A stretch of 49,492 nucleotides of DNA from assembly GCA_029834535.1 (NCBI GenBank), contig JAQMWT010000509.1:1-49492 (forward strand), in the 5' to 3' direction. Below the pieces are notes generated by a model. That model was not told where the DNA came from. It saw only the letters and a program-made list of their open reading frames with translations, and searched no databases. The position numbers and the translations under genes are program-made. The DNA comes from Chrysophaeum taylorii. Taxonomy: Eukaryota; Sar; Pelagophyceae; Pelagomonadales; Pelagomonadaceae. Below are positions 1-9,649 of this stretch, in pieces. Position 1 is the stretch's first letter, and the number at the start of each line of letters is the position of its first letter.

Positions 1-2
1 TT

Positions 3-905
3 CGTTCAGTTACGTATTGCTATATGGAATTTATGGGACACATTTCTACCCCAGAAGGCTTGAAGCCGAATCCGAGACGCTGGAAGCACTGCAGAAGATG
101 CCGATTCAGGTACTTTACCGAATACTTCCCCGAGACCCAGATACGCTCTTTCATCGGCATGAGCAGTACTGCCGGCGATATGTGAAGGGCTACTCGAAGA
201 TTGTGGAACCGCTGAGACGATTATGCCTCGAAGGTGTAAAGTTCAGTGGACGCCCGAGTGTCAGAAAGCGGATACGATTATTGAAGCTTTGGTTGATTCC
301 CGTGGAGTCTACCACCCGATTATGATCTGCCTTTTCAGATCCGATCCGATGCTTCAAGGATGGACTTGGAGCATATCTCTTCCCGATTGTCGAAGTCAAG
401 GACGATGCCGGAAGAGTGACTCGAGAAGAACGAGTGATTGAATACTGGAGCCGAGCTGTGCCGAAGGAGATGCGGAATTATGAGCCCCGTCGGCTAGAGC
501 TGTTGGCCGTATACTTTCTCTAGAGCACTTTCGAGCCTACATCGAAGGGCACCGGACTGTTTTGGAGACCGATCACCGAAATTTGACGTTTTTACGTAAG
601 GCGACGCACTCGTCTGGGCAGCTTGCTCGTTGGGCGATGCGCCTCGCCAATTTTGACCCTGAACTTGGTTACAAGCCGGGAAAGTCACCGGGAATGAGTA
701 TCCCTGACTGTCTCTCCCGCAACCCGATAGATCATGTCATCGAGACTGACGAGTTTGGAGAACCTTTGAACCACGCGTATTTAGTGTTCCAAGAGCTTCC
801 CCGACCTGTTGATGACCGAGGGTTTGTCTCCGGCTGCCACTTCATAATGTCGTTTATTACGACCGAACTGCCGGAAGACGAGACGAAGACCCTGAAAAGG
901 ATCCG
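3..905 (+). pseudogene. Ty3/gypsy reverse transcriptase thumb and RNase H remnant
   Basis: Read across frames, this segment shows the end of RT (a YRRYVKGYSKIVEPL-like stretch near 165-215), then the tether and RNase H (VKFQWTPECQKA-like near 235-270, a GAYLFPIVEV-like strand near 370-400, and ETDHRNLTFL with HSSGQLARWAMRL near 562-650). The connection IPDCLSRNP (near 700-725) is the usual link between Ty3 RNase H and integrase. At least three frameshifts and an in-frame stop near 520 break it. The family call rests on the recognisable order and spacing; catalytic activity is excluded in this copy. Confidence 0.75.
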
Positions 906-910
906 ATGAA

Positions 911-1440
911 GTGGCTACGTCTCACGCTACGAGACAACGTCGGAAGAACCGTGCGCGCGATGAGCCACAGATCCAAGGACGCAGCCGCTTACAAAGATTA
1001 GAGTCTGATGCTACTTGCGAGGATATTCGCTACCGAATGGCCCAAGGTCAGACGCCGCGACGTTCCCGAGCGAACGAACGATTCGAAGTCGTTAAAGATG
1101 TTCTTTACCGCATTTCTGCTGATTCGCACCGATGATTGTTGCACCTGCTACGTTGCGCAAGCGCATTCGACTCTACCATGACACTCCGGTTAACGGTGGT
1201 CATATGGGACGTCACAGTGCCGTCAGGCTATCCAAGAACGATTTTGGTGGCCTCATGTCGAACAAGTTGGAGTCTTCATTGCTGAATGCTTAGTTTGCCA
1301 GAAAGCTCGTACGCCTGAGCCGAAACGAGCTGGACTCTTGCAGCAGCCCGTCTACGATGGTGATGGTGCTGTTCTTTGCATGGATTTATTTGGACCCTTG
1401 CCCAGCGCTGGTCCCGAGACGTATCTTCTAGTATTTTTGA
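911..1440 (+). pseudogene. Ty3/gypsy integrase N-terminal zinc domain remnant
   Basis: This stretch carries the HHCC zinc-binding part of a Ty3/gypsy integrase in shifted frames: the two histidines lie in HDTPVNGGHMGRHS (about 1177-1218) and the cysteines in CLVCQKA (about 1287-1307). It is followed by MDLFGPLPSAGPETYLL (about 1380-1430), which holds the first catalytic aspartate of the DDE core. A one-base loss in the T-run near 1433 puts this part out of frame with the rest of the core. It belongs to the same polyprotein as the next entry. Confidence 0.7.
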
Positions 1441-2674
1441 TCCGTTCTCGCATTTCTTGATTCTGGATGTTTTGAACGATAAGACTGCTGAGTCCGTTAT
1501 CGAGTCTTCTGTCATTAACATCCTCCTCAAGGGCTACTTGCCCCAGATGATTCGTACCGACAACGGTAAGGAGTTCGTGAACAAGTTGATGCGCGAGTTT
1601 TGCCATCTCTTCAACACACGATACCAAACTACGATTCCTTATCATGCCCAGTCGAACCCGGCTGAGCGTGTCAACCGATTTATCAAGGCCTTCCTCCGTG
1701 CTTGCCTTCAAGGCCGGAACATCACGGATTGGTCTGACTTTGCTCATTATATTGCGTTTTGCTACAACCGCAAGTTTATTCCAGGCACGCAGATTTCTCC
1801 CTTTATGCTGCGCCTGAACCGTCAGCCGATGCTACCGACTGACTACACGCTCATGGATTTTGATACACGATTATTGCCGAAGACTCGCTCTGATGCAGTC
1901 GCCGAGACTCGCGAACGATTGAAATATTATACAAAGATCGTCCGCGAGGCTCGTGATAAAGCTTTGAAGAAACAGCGATTGGCTTACAATGCTGATCAGG
2001 TTGATGTTGAATACAAGGAAGGATCGCACGTTTTGCTCTACATTCCTTTCCTTCAGAACAAACTTCGACCGGGTTGGCGAGGGCCGTTTATTATCAAGGA
2101 ACGCCTCTCCCCGGTCACCTATAGGATTGAGTCTCTCGACTCTCCGCCCGAAAAACGACGTGTTCATATTAGTCATATCACGCCTGTGATGGTGCCTCCG
2201 ATCGTTGATCAAACCATCCGCAAACCCGAAGAAACCTTCCGTGATAATTATAAACACGGTAAGTTTGTTGTTTTCCGGATTCCTGACCGGAAGCGCTCTG
2301 ATTGGCGCAAGAAGATTTATGTTGCCGAAGTTTACGAGCCTTACGATTACCAAAATGATCGTGTTGCTCTACATTCCTATTCCGATTTGGGTCCGAACGA
2401 TGATGTCGCTTATTTCAAGCCGACCTCTCACCTTTCGCACCGCAAGCTCAAGCCCGAGTTCAAGGACGTTGAAGGTCGAAGTTTCACCGACAAGTCCCGA
2501 ATTTCCTCCAATACAACTCCTTGTGTCTCGGATTTCGCTCCGCACGAAATTGATGTGTTGATACCCAAGTTTACTTTGCGCAGTGGTCGAGTTCCTGAAC
2601 CGATCATCACCCGCGTTTACCAGAAGATTCGTTCACGAGATGCTCGTAAGGCGAAGCCGCGCTCCTCGCGCTAG
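1376..2674 (+). pseudogene. Ty3/gypsy integrase core and C-terminal region
   Basis: The open frame reads 432 residues. After about 20 residues of out-of-frame sequence it enters the DDE core: the second aspartate is in IRTDNGKEF (near 1550-1576), and the glutamate about 35 residues later is in SNPAERVNRF (near 1650-1682), with PYHAQSNP just before it as is usual for Ty3 integrases. A GPY/F-type module follows (RPGWRGPFIIKERL, near 2068-2110), then about 170 residues of a basic C-terminus (DRKRSDWRKKIYVAEVYEPY) that I do not recognise as a standard chromodomain. The first catalytic aspartate lies upstream in another frame, so this copy cannot make a whole integrase. The stop at 2674 is followed by a short leader to the putative LTR. 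Confidence 0.8.
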
Positions 2675-2714
2675 CACCTCGCTGGGGCAGCTCGAATTCT
2701 TACCAGGGGAGTCC

Positions 2715-2889
2715 TGTGGCGGCAAATCCCGCCTCCTAAGGCTTACCCCTCTTTTAGCCCCCCCCCTTATCAGGGGCACCCTACTCCGTTCTGATGATGT
2801 CAGTGTTCTTTATGACATCATCTCCCTTTTCCGTGACATGCGTCACCCTGATTTCTGATTTTCGATATATCCTTGATCATAAAGCAACA
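2715..2889 (+). repeat. putative 3' LTR of the Ty3/gypsy element
   Basis: About 40 bases after the integrase stop, a purine-rich stretch (CAGGGGAG) precedes TGTGGCGG, and a canonical CA end can be set at AAGCAACA (2889). TG...CA ends and the position after pol fit an LTR of about 175 bp. No second copy of this sequence is visible in the window, so the boundaries are a guess. Confidence 0.4.
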
Positions 2890-3645
2890 GCCGGTCCTCA
2901 AGTTGAGAGGACCAGGCGCGGGAGTTGTTTGTGGTCGGGTGGCGGGAGAACGGCCATCCTCGTCCAGTGACCCCACCAAGGGCACGGACGCGAGCGGCGA
3001 GCCAGGATTCGAAGGCACGCCAGGTAGCCCCTAAAATTTCTCCTTACGCCACAATACTCTCGAACCAGTAACGATGTCTACCACCTCAGATAATCCTAAC
3101 ACCCTGTCTGTTATACCAGTGTTTCGTAATGCTCTGTTCAAAAGTGTCAAGTCGACTCTCAGCTCCACCAAATCCAAGTTCTAATACATGTCTTACACTC
3201 TTGATGCTTCGTATGTGACCTCTGTGACCATCAAAACTGCATCCCCTTTTTTTTCTTTTTCTTCTCTTTCCTTCATCATCATCTTCCTCAAGAGATGCTG
3301 TATAGTCGCACCTTGCGCTTACGACATCTCGAGGGGGTGCAGCGAAATCTGCTGCCTCTTACCTTTATCCGTCCGTTGAGAACGTGATCTCTTCCTTACC
3401 CTTCTTCCTCCTTTCTACACAATCTACACAATCAAATAGTCCTCTGATTTGTGCTTAAGCTCATCATCATGGTCTAGCGCGTCCCGAGGTATGTCGCACT
3501 ATACACTTTACCTTTCTCGTGTAGTTCTAGATGCCGCCTGTCGTGTTCTGAGGATATAGGGAACATACCTTTTCATTCCCCGAATTAAATACTTCCAGAC
3601 GTTCATGATGAGACGGGATGGTTTCCCAGGTGACTTACCACTGCT
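2890..3645. other. intergenic or retroelement leader sequence with one short ORF
   Basis: No convincing gene. It contains an inverted repeat GGTCCTC/GAGaGGACC (near 2894-2915) and a 36-codon plus-strand ORF (3074-3184, Ser/Thr-rich) that might be the start of a gag or mere chance. At 3329-3338 lies TCGAGGGGGT, the same string as the polypurine tract of the copia element at 32368. It may mark the 3' end of another, otherwise lost, copia-type element. The remainder is pyrimidine-rich, unremarkable sequence. Confidence 0.4.
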
Positions 3646-3647
3646 TG

Positions 3648-4322
3648 CTAAATGCTCTGCAGTAGCGGTTGAGGAATATTATCGATTTCATCACCTTTGA
3701 TAGATAGAAAAGTATGAAACATCTTTTCTGTTTCAGCAGTCCCCCTCTGCTCCGCATCACCGGGGGACGCTGCAGGAGCAGAAATTTCAACTTGATCCTT
3801 TTCTTCTACGATGTGAGACTCTTTATCTGTCTCTAGAAGGTTCGAATTGGTGTTGGACATTGTATCAACTCGTGATTGGTATAGGTGAACTTGGGTGGCT
3901 TCTTCTGGATCGAGAGACTGTGTAGAAGCTTGAGAAGCAGTTGTCCAAAGAGTACTTAGTAAGCTCTTCATTTCTTCTTGCACTATTTTAGAGTCGGTAG
4001 AGGGATTGGGATTCGCTTCCTGTAATTTACCAAACGGATGACGAAGACGGTCTACTTGGTAAGTAGCTCGATCCATTAACGACATGTTGGAGCGCGAGTT
4101 GCGATTAGTAGATTGTGAGTAGACAGGACGATCAAAACTGGTACCTTTGACATTATAATTAGAAGGTGGGCGACAGTAGGATGCGTCTCGAGGTGAAATT
4201 GTCGACACTTTATCTTTTGCATTACGAAGCTTACGAGCATTAAAGCCAGACTGTCCAGCGACGGTAGCTAACAATGAATAAGCGTTGTTTAGAGAATCTT
4301 GGGACTGATGAATGGTGTCCAT
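3648..4322 (-). pseudogene. copia-family gag fragment
   Basis: This 224-residue open frame is a fragment of the gag region of the copia element at 20.6-32.8 kb: residues from DTIHQSQDSLNNAYSLLA through NIPQPLLQ match the protein encoded at about 22680-23330 closely along the whole length. The fragment reads through without a break exactly where the large copy has a frameshift (near 22780), so it shows the ancestral frame. It ends abruptly on both sides and interrupts the LTR-X gag-like gene at about 4322-4345. No zinc knuckle is present in this part. Confidence 0.8.
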
Positions 4323-6931
4323 CAGTAGTACTTTCGGTGTACTGCAGCCATGGGGAAGGCTTTCCAGAAGCTTGGTCGCGGTGAGACATAAGGATCGGCA
4401 GCCGAAAGGATTGCGTCCTCTGACTGAAAGTTGGGGAGCGGGTGATTATGTGCTGCGACTGGTGCTCGTGCGAAGACATCCATCGAATCGTCACATGGTG
4501 ATCGCAGATGGGTCCATGCAACCTGCTGAGCTGTGTCATCCAGTGCATCCGGCCGAGAAGGTGGATGGTGGGTGCAGCAGCGAGCGCCGGTGAGCGGCAG
4601 TGCGCGCCTGTCTTCGGGGAGAGAAGGCGGCGAGGTGGAACCAGCTTCGAAGTGATCGGGAGCTGCTGATCGAGAGATATCGAACAAGGCGGGAGTGCCT
4701 GGTGAGTCTGAGCTGATACCAGCAGGTGCGGTGAGTGCCTGCGAGTATGTTGACCGTGGGACCGTCGACAGCGTGTCTTGTCCTTGTGGATACGGCATTG
4801 CGGGGGCATTGATGGTGATTGGATCAGGCGGTTGATCTGGAATGGTCGGGGAGACCATCTTCGAGGCTAGTGAAGTGGGTCTTGCTTCTTCGCTGTATGC
4901 ATCATACCAGGGGGGCTGAATCCGAGGGGATGTTGTCAGCAGCCGGCGGCTCTTGTGACTGGGGCATAGAGTACGGCGGAGCCTTGGGTCCTCGAGTGTG
5001 GTTGCCATAGTCGATGTAGGCGTAATACTCGGGAACATCTCGAGGTGTTTTGTTCTTTTACTTGTCGAAAGTGAGAGCGAGGTGGCTTGGTGTTCCTTCG
5101 ACAAGACTGCTTCCTGGGCCGTTGTGCCCGAAGAGAGAAGAAGCCCTTGTGCATGTTTTGGTAGCGTGATGGTGAGCATGAAAAGAGCGGTCTTTCGACA
5201 ATTCGGAATTTGTCGACTCTTGATGTTGGTGGTCTTGTTTCTTGATGGGACTTTGCACGTGGTGATCGTCGCTGGTGGTAGGGGTGCGGTCGCCGGTGTT
5301 GGATGTACGCCCTCGCAACTCGGACGCGGGGATGTGGTCGAGTTGGAATGAACCAGGTGGCTGATAAGGCGAGCGGGTGCAAAGGGGTTCAGGGGGTGCC
5401 AGAGAGGCGAAGAGTGAGTTGGCAGAGGAGGAGGGGCCAGAGATGGCGGGGGGTTGAGAACAGAGAGACGGAGTGGGTGGTGAACCAGGAGAACCAGGTC
5501 CGGGGCATCCGTGGAGGTGGTGATGATACTCGGGGAGAATCGGCGGAGAGGTATTGGAGATTGGTTCGGAAGGGGAGGAAGGTAGGTTGTGGATGGGGAA
5601 GGAGGTGGAAGATGCGATGCAGCATCTTTGGTTCGGTGGGTGGCATCTAATGAGTTGAGGATGGTGTTGAGGACGGCGTTGGTTTCAAAGTGGGAGTTGC
5701 GGATGTCAGCGTGGGCAGTTTCGAGTGCCTTGAACTGTGTGTGGGTGAGATGGAGTTCCGCGTGGGTGGAGACCAGTTCGTCGGCTTGGATGGCGAGCTG
5801 GGCAGTGGCGAAAGCCAGGGCGGCGTCGGTGATGGTGAGTTTGGCGGCTGTGGAGGACAAATCGTTGTCATTGCGAATGAGCATGGCCTTGGTTGCGGCC
5901 AAGTCAGCGGTTTGGGAGCGAAATGCAGCCTGAGTGGTGGCCAACTCGCGTTGGAGCGCAGACGGAGGTGCATTGGAACTTTGAGAAGGGAGGTGGAGTG
6001 TTGCTTGGGTGGAGACGGGGGAATGGTCGTAGCCGTGGAGTGCGTAGGCACGCTGGTGGAGATGAAAATCGGGGGAACAGCGACTTTCGAAAGGTGATGA
6101 AGGTCGGTCAGGATGGTCCGATGGTTGGGCGGCAGGAGCCCGAGCCGCGGAAGGAGCTGGGGTAGGAATGGAAGTGCCGGGGCCGTCGTGGCCGTAGGTG
6201 GCATGATCGTCAGGAAGGGGATGAGTAGTGCGGCGAGGGGGTTGACGAGGATGTTGGGGAACTTGAATAGATGGTGAAGGGAGAGTCGCCGATAGTGGGG
6301 AGTTAGGCTCCAGTGAAGGAGGTGGAGGCTCCGGTGAGGTTGGTGGAGTGAAGGGAGTAATGTATTGTGGTGTTGGTGGTGGAGTGTTCATTATTGCTTG
6401 TGCGATATTGGAACAAGGTGGAGTGTCCTCGTGAATGTGGGGTTTGCCAGGTTGTGGAGTAACCTTGGCGATGCCTGGGTCCGGAGGGAAGGCAGTGGGG
6501 TCTGAGACTTTGCCGTGGGGTGTTTGACATCCGGCGGAGTTGTCGGCATGATGGGGGATGACCATCGAGATGATCGGGTCTTGGGTCGCGGCTTCATTTT
6601 TCTTGAGGGGGGTTGCCGTGAGAACAGCTGTTGTGGAAGCTTGTTCGAATTGCTCGTCTTGATCGAGTTGCACGTCTTGATCAAATTGCTCGTATCGAGC
6701 TTCGATTGCGGCAGTGATTTTGGCTCTGAGATCAGCGTAACCAGCGGCGATTTTGGCTTGTAAGGCAGCGTTATCAGCGGCGAGTTGATCTAAGAAATTA
6801 GCTTTGCGCCGTTGGCAATCAGCGACGAAGTGATCAAGGAAATCGGCTTTGAACTGTTGCATGGGAGCTTCTTGTGTAGCGAATTGCGTCGCTACTTCCA
6901 GACTCCGGACTTGTGGGTCGTGAGTCGCCAT
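4322..6931 (-). CDS. LTR-X gag-like ORF, N-terminal part
   Basis: A minus-strand open frame of about 869 codons from the first ATG at 6931 (an in-frame GTG lies at 6973). It begins 208 bases after a primer-binding site and LTR (7139-7337), which makes it the first ORF of an LTR element. Residues 1-90 are Ala/Gln-rich and charged, likely helical. Then comes a long Pro/Ser/Thr-rich section, and near the middle a helical stretch with heptad-like Ala/Leu/Thr spacing (AATKAMLI to ALETAHADIRN, roughly residues 340-430) suggests a coiled coil. The C-terminal part (near NAPAMPYPQGQDTLSTV) matches copy A at 33.5-34.0 kb. The last residues (from about 4345) are out of family, because a copia fragment is joined there. 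No RT, protease or zinc knuckle is visible. Gag-like is inferred from position only. Confidence 0.6.
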   Translation of the reverse strand: MATHDPQVRSLEVATQFATQEAPMQQFKADFLDHFVADCQRRKANFLDQLAADNAALQAKIAAGYADLRAKITAAIEARYEQFDQDVQLDQDEQFEQASTTAVLTATPLKKNEAATQDPIISMVIPHHADNSAGCQTPHGKVSDPTAFPPDPGIAKVTPQPGKPHIHEDTPPCSNIAQAIMNTPPPTPQYITPFTPPTSPEPPPPSLEPNSPLSATLPSPSIQVPQHPRQPPRRTTHPLPDDHATYGHDGPGTSIPTPAPSAARAPAAQPSDHPDRPSSPFESRCSPDFHLHQRAYALHGYDHSPVSTQATLHLPSQSSNAPPSALQRELATTQAAFRSQTADLAATKAMLIRNDNDLSSTAAKLTITDAALAFATAQLAIQADELVSTHAELHLTHTQFKALETAHADIRNSHFETNAVLNTILNSLDATHRTKDAASHLPPPSPSTTYLPPLPNQSPIPLRRFSPSIITTSTDAPDLVLLVHHPLRLSVLNPPPSLAPPPLPTHSSPLWHPLNPFAPARLISHLVHSNSTTSPRPSCEGVHPTPATAPLPPATITTCKVPSRNKTTNIKSRQIPNCRKTALFMLTITLPKHAQGLLLSSGTTAQEAVLSKEHQATSLSLSTSKRTKHLEMFPSITPTSTMATTLEDPRLRRTLCPSHKSRRLLTTSPRIQPPWYDAYSEEARPTSLASKMVSPTIPDQPPDPITINAPAMPYPQGQDTLSTVPRSTYSQALTAPAGISSDSPGTPALFDISRSAAPDHFEAGSTSPPSLPEDRRALPLTGARCCTHHPPSRPDALDDTAQQVAWTHLRSPCDDSMDVFARAPVAAHNHPLPNFQSEDAILSAADPYVSPRPSFWKAFPMAAVHRKYY

Positions 6932-7138
6932 CGTTTTGGGGTTGCGTTTTGCGCGTTGTTGGTTGCCTTTCACACTGTTTCACACTTGTTCACCAGTAGC
7001 AAGCGATGAGAGTTGACTACAGTCCTAAAACTTCCAGGAACTTCAGGAGATTGCTCTTACCTGGAAATCCTGCGTCTTTGTCCGAGACGTCGATCGAGAT
7101 CGATGTCTTGAGGAGGACGTTTCTCTACCAGTACCGGA

Positions 7139-7152
7139 CTGGGTCCATACCC
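7139..7152 (-). promoter_or_regulatory. putative primer-binding site of LTR-X (half initiator tRNA-Met)
   Basis: On the minus strand, GGGTATGGACCCAG follows the LTR end directly. It matches the copia primer-binding site of this window (GGTTATGGGCCCAG) at 12 of 14 positions without a gap. That sequence is complementary to the anticodon arm of initiator tRNA-Met. Confidence 0.6.
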
Positions 7153-7337
7153 AGATAACAGTAAAAATAACTGTGCCCCTGGTAGAGAATGGTGGCGGTG
7201 GTAGTGCCACTCTTATTGCCCTGTCTCTAACGACACAAAGAGCAGCACGGTGTTCGACACAGCGATTTTGGGTGTTTAGGTGTGAGCGTGAGACCAAAGG
7301 GGGGGGGTCCTAACCCTAAATGGAATTTTCTATCTCT
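7153..7337 (-). repeat. LTR-X 5' LTR, copy 1
   Basis: A 185-bp repeat found again at 10508-10682, 35570-35753 and (inverted) 42947-43140, always on the same side of LTR-X sequence. On the minus strand it starts AGAGATAGAAAAT and ends ATTTTTACTGTT[A/C]TCT, giving AGAGA/TCT(CT) inverted ends. It contains a run of eight or more C and the telobox-like TTTAGGGTT. Here it is followed by the primer-binding site and the gag-like ORF, so it is a 5' LTR. The other copies follow the C-terminal ORF, so they are 3' LTRs. It is inserted in the retroelement fragment to its right. Confidence 0.75.
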
Positions 7338-8620
7338 AGGGTGCTTGGATACGGGCTGGCGCATGACGTCTGGGTGGGATGGGTCGGCGATGCCCAGGCT
7401 GGTGAGAATACGGCATGCCCGAGAGAGGCCGCCGGATTCAGTGAGTCGCAATGCATGAAGTGCGTCCGCGTCATCGTCAGGGGCCGCCCGTGAGCGTACA
7501 TGGGAGCGCACGCGAGTCACGTCGTGGAGGTAACCGTCAATGAGGAGGTCGTAACGTCCAGCGGCGAAGGCTGCAAAACGGTCAGTGAGCACGTCGGGCC
7601 GACGGGCGCCGCCTCGCCGAAGAAGTAGGCTGTGAAGGCTCATGTACCAAAGGAGGGCACGGTCACGAGCGTCATCGGAAGTGGCGTCTTCAAACCACGA
7701 ACACACATCGGCCATGCGCACGCCCATGCCACGCGGAATTGGGCGGGAATGTTGCGAATGCACGAGCACGGCGATATAATGAGGTATTTGATGGAGACCT
7801 CGTCGATCGCAGTGCGCAAATCGCCCAGGTCACTTGGACGGCGTGTCGGGAGGGAGGGGGCTGGCCCGGATGGCGTAGAGTGGACGGGGGCGGCAGACCG
7901 TGGCGCCGAATGCGACCGTGGCCCAATGTGAGAAGTGCGAGGCGACGCGCTAGAGGAGGCTGCTGCCGTGACAGGGGTGTTGCGGTGGCTGGTGGCAGGG
8001 GCAGGGGCGCGGCGGTTGCCAGCGGCAGCGGCGGGGTGGTGGGGGTGCTAGTAGTAGGGGTGTTGCGGCTGCCAGCGGCAGGGGTGTTGCGGTTGCCTGT
8101 TGCATGGGCAGTGCGGTTACTAGAGGCAGTGGTGCGGCGGTTGCCAGCGGGAGGGGTGGTAGGGGTGTTGCGGTGCCAGTGGATCGCGTGCGGGCGCCAA
8201 TGTGGGAGAGGCGGGCAGCACGGGCAGCTTAGGCAGCGTGGGCGGCAGCTCGATGGGCGACGTAAGCGTCGGCGCTGGCAGCAGCAGCGGCAGCGTGTAT
8301 AGCGGCGAGTTGGCGTTCCGCAGCAGCAGCGGCTCGAGCGGCAAGAGCAGCGTCGCGCATGCGCTCGAATGCGATATCGGGCGGTGGTGGGGGCAAGAGC
8401 TGCAGCAATAGGGAAAATGCGATGGGGTGCGGCATCGCGGACTTGGGGAAGAGAGTGCACAGACACCCAGCGTTAATGAGGGCGGACCAAGCGTATAGGA
8501 CGGCGGCAGTTGGGGCACGGCGGAAGGCGCGCGCGGTTGGTGGGCGCCACGTCAGGGTCGCCTTGGTCGCCGGCGAGGTTGCTTAGCGCCCACGGACCAA
8601 CGCAGGCGTGGTGTAGGACC
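7338..8620 (-). pseudogene. non-LTR-type retroelement ORF, N-terminal region, truncated
   Basis: Minus-strand frames in this GC-rich stretch carry Cys/Pro-rich then Ala-rich and Pro/Ser/Thr-rich low-complexity sequence. A conserved-looking section follows at about 7695-7340: WFEDATSDDARDRALLWYM, then LLLRRGGARRPDVLTDRF and GGLSRACRILTSLGIADP. The last motif (R-x-x-R-x-L-T-S-x-G-x-A-D-P) is typical of the region just upstream of the RT domain in a group of algal and protist reverse transcriptases. That comparison is from memory and unsearched. The RT itself is absent because LTR-X is inserted at 7337. At least one frameshift lies around 7770. The upstream tandem repeats fit a 5' UTR. Confidence 0.5.
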
Positions 8621-8729
8621 ACGCGACAGCAGCGGACTTGGCAACGGGTAAAGCATGGGCTGGAGCATATAGGACAAGTGCGGTCCCGTAGGTAGCTGAC
8701 ATAGCGGCCAGCCGTGTGGCGCAGGAAGC

Positions 8730-9535
8730 GACGACTTATTGCCAGGGACCGACGAGCACGGTATCGCTTCCAGGCTCGAAATTTGCGCTGAAGAAGGGCC
8801 GCTGCGTAGTGGAGTGGCGGGCCAGGAGTCTGGCGCAGGGCCGCGACGCGGTTCGCCGGGCTGCACGTGCTTGAGCGTGTTGAGCGCGGGTGCGTATAAC
8901 GCGGGCGACATCTGGATGTGCAGAGTTTGTGTGTGCGCGTGAAGGTGAGGCAGGTAGCGGCGGCTGAGGGGTAGGTGACGGGCCCGAGGGCGGCGAGGAA
9001 GTTGGCGTGGGTGTGGCAATTATCGGTGTCAGTGGGTGCGACGGACCGTGTGGGCGTAGCAGGTGAGCGACGGGCACGGTGTTGCTACCGAGCACGAACA
9101 AAGCGCGGAAGACGGATCGCGGCGGTGTGACGTGGCTGATCAGGAGCGCGGCGCAGGGCCGCAACGAGGTTCTGTCGGGCACCACGTGCCAGAGTATGCT
9201 GAGCGCGACGTCGGGCAGCACAAGCGGTGGACGAGAGAGTAGCGTGCTGAGCAGGGGCCGAAGGCAGGCCGGTTGTGGTGGCTGAGGGGTAGTTGACGAG
9301 CTCGGGGCCGCGAAGGCGGGCGGCGAGTGAGCTGGCGTGGCTGCAGCAGACGACAGAGGGCTGTCGGTAGCGAGAGGTGTCCGGTGTTGAGTCCATGCGC
9401 GAAACTGGCGCTGAAGAAGATTTGCAGCGTGGTGGCGAGACTGACCATGATCATGGCGCCGAGCTGCGACAAGGTTCAGCCGGGCTGCACGCGCCTGAGC
9501 GTGTAGATTTTGGGTGCGTGCAGCGCGGGCGACCG
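8730..9535 (-). repeat. three degenerate ~320-bp tandem repeats
   Basis: Three related blocks start near 8745, 9070 and 9385. Each holds GCACGGT[A/G]T-like or related starts, (G/A)GCGCTGAAGAAG or its variants, a GCGCAGGGCCGC-type core, a block like CGGGCTGCACG[T/C]G, and GAGCGCG. Between the blocks is another shared section (GGCTGAGGGGTAG near 8965 and 9283). Spacing is about 315-325 bp. On the minus strand the array ends about 100-150 bases before the retroelement ORF region, the position of 5' UTR monomers. Long frames here change from repeat to repeat and look fortuitous. Confidence 0.65.
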
Positions 9536-9565
9536 CTGTTGTCTGTCTGTCTTTAAAGGTCGACT
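9535..9565 (-). repeat. retroelement 3' tail and target microsatellite
   Basis: On the minus strand CCCCCTCTTAGCAGTCGAC is followed by CTTTAAAGACAGACAGAC. The same tail plus (GAC/AAC)-type microsatellite recurs at 17530-17680, and tail-like strings occur near 18672 and 19728. The string ACAGACAGACAAC also flanks the 5' end of the insert (10366-10378), so it looks like a target-site duplication of about 11-13 bases. Confidence 0.55.
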
Positions 9566-9649
9566 GCTAAGAGGGGGTGCATGAAGGATGTGTGTGGTTT
9601 TGTGGGGTAGGAGGGATGTGCCTGACGGGCGTAGATAGGTATGCGGGAC

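Larger units (their letters stand above)
1..2889 (+). mobile_element. Ty3/gypsy LTR retrotransposon, 3' part, decayed
   Basis: The window opens inside a plus-strand Ty3/gypsy pol. The order RT thumb, RNase H, integrase zinc domain, DDE core and GPY/F-type C-terminus is the Ty3/gypsy order (RNase H before integrase). Gag, protease and most of RT lie outside the window. The frame changes several times before position 1440, so the polyprotein is dead, but the integrase C-terminal half stays open for 432 codons. A putative 3' LTR follows at 2715. The family is clear; the precise ends are not. Confidence 0.85.

Noticed and set aside
2970..3040. tRNA-like T-arm (GGATTCGAA) near 3008
   Set aside because: No acceptor, D-arm or anticodon arm can be folded around it on either strand.
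5058..5382. Short ORFs on both strands within 4.3-7.0 kb
   Set aside because: They overlap the 869-codon minus-strand ORF in other frames and have no independent support.
8202..8411. Ser/Gly-rich and Cys-rich proteins on both strands around 7.7-8.6 kb
   Set aside because: They are shadow translations of GC-rich low-complexity sequence (GGCAGCGG-type runs). Only the minus-strand frames that lead into the WFEDATSDD section have context.
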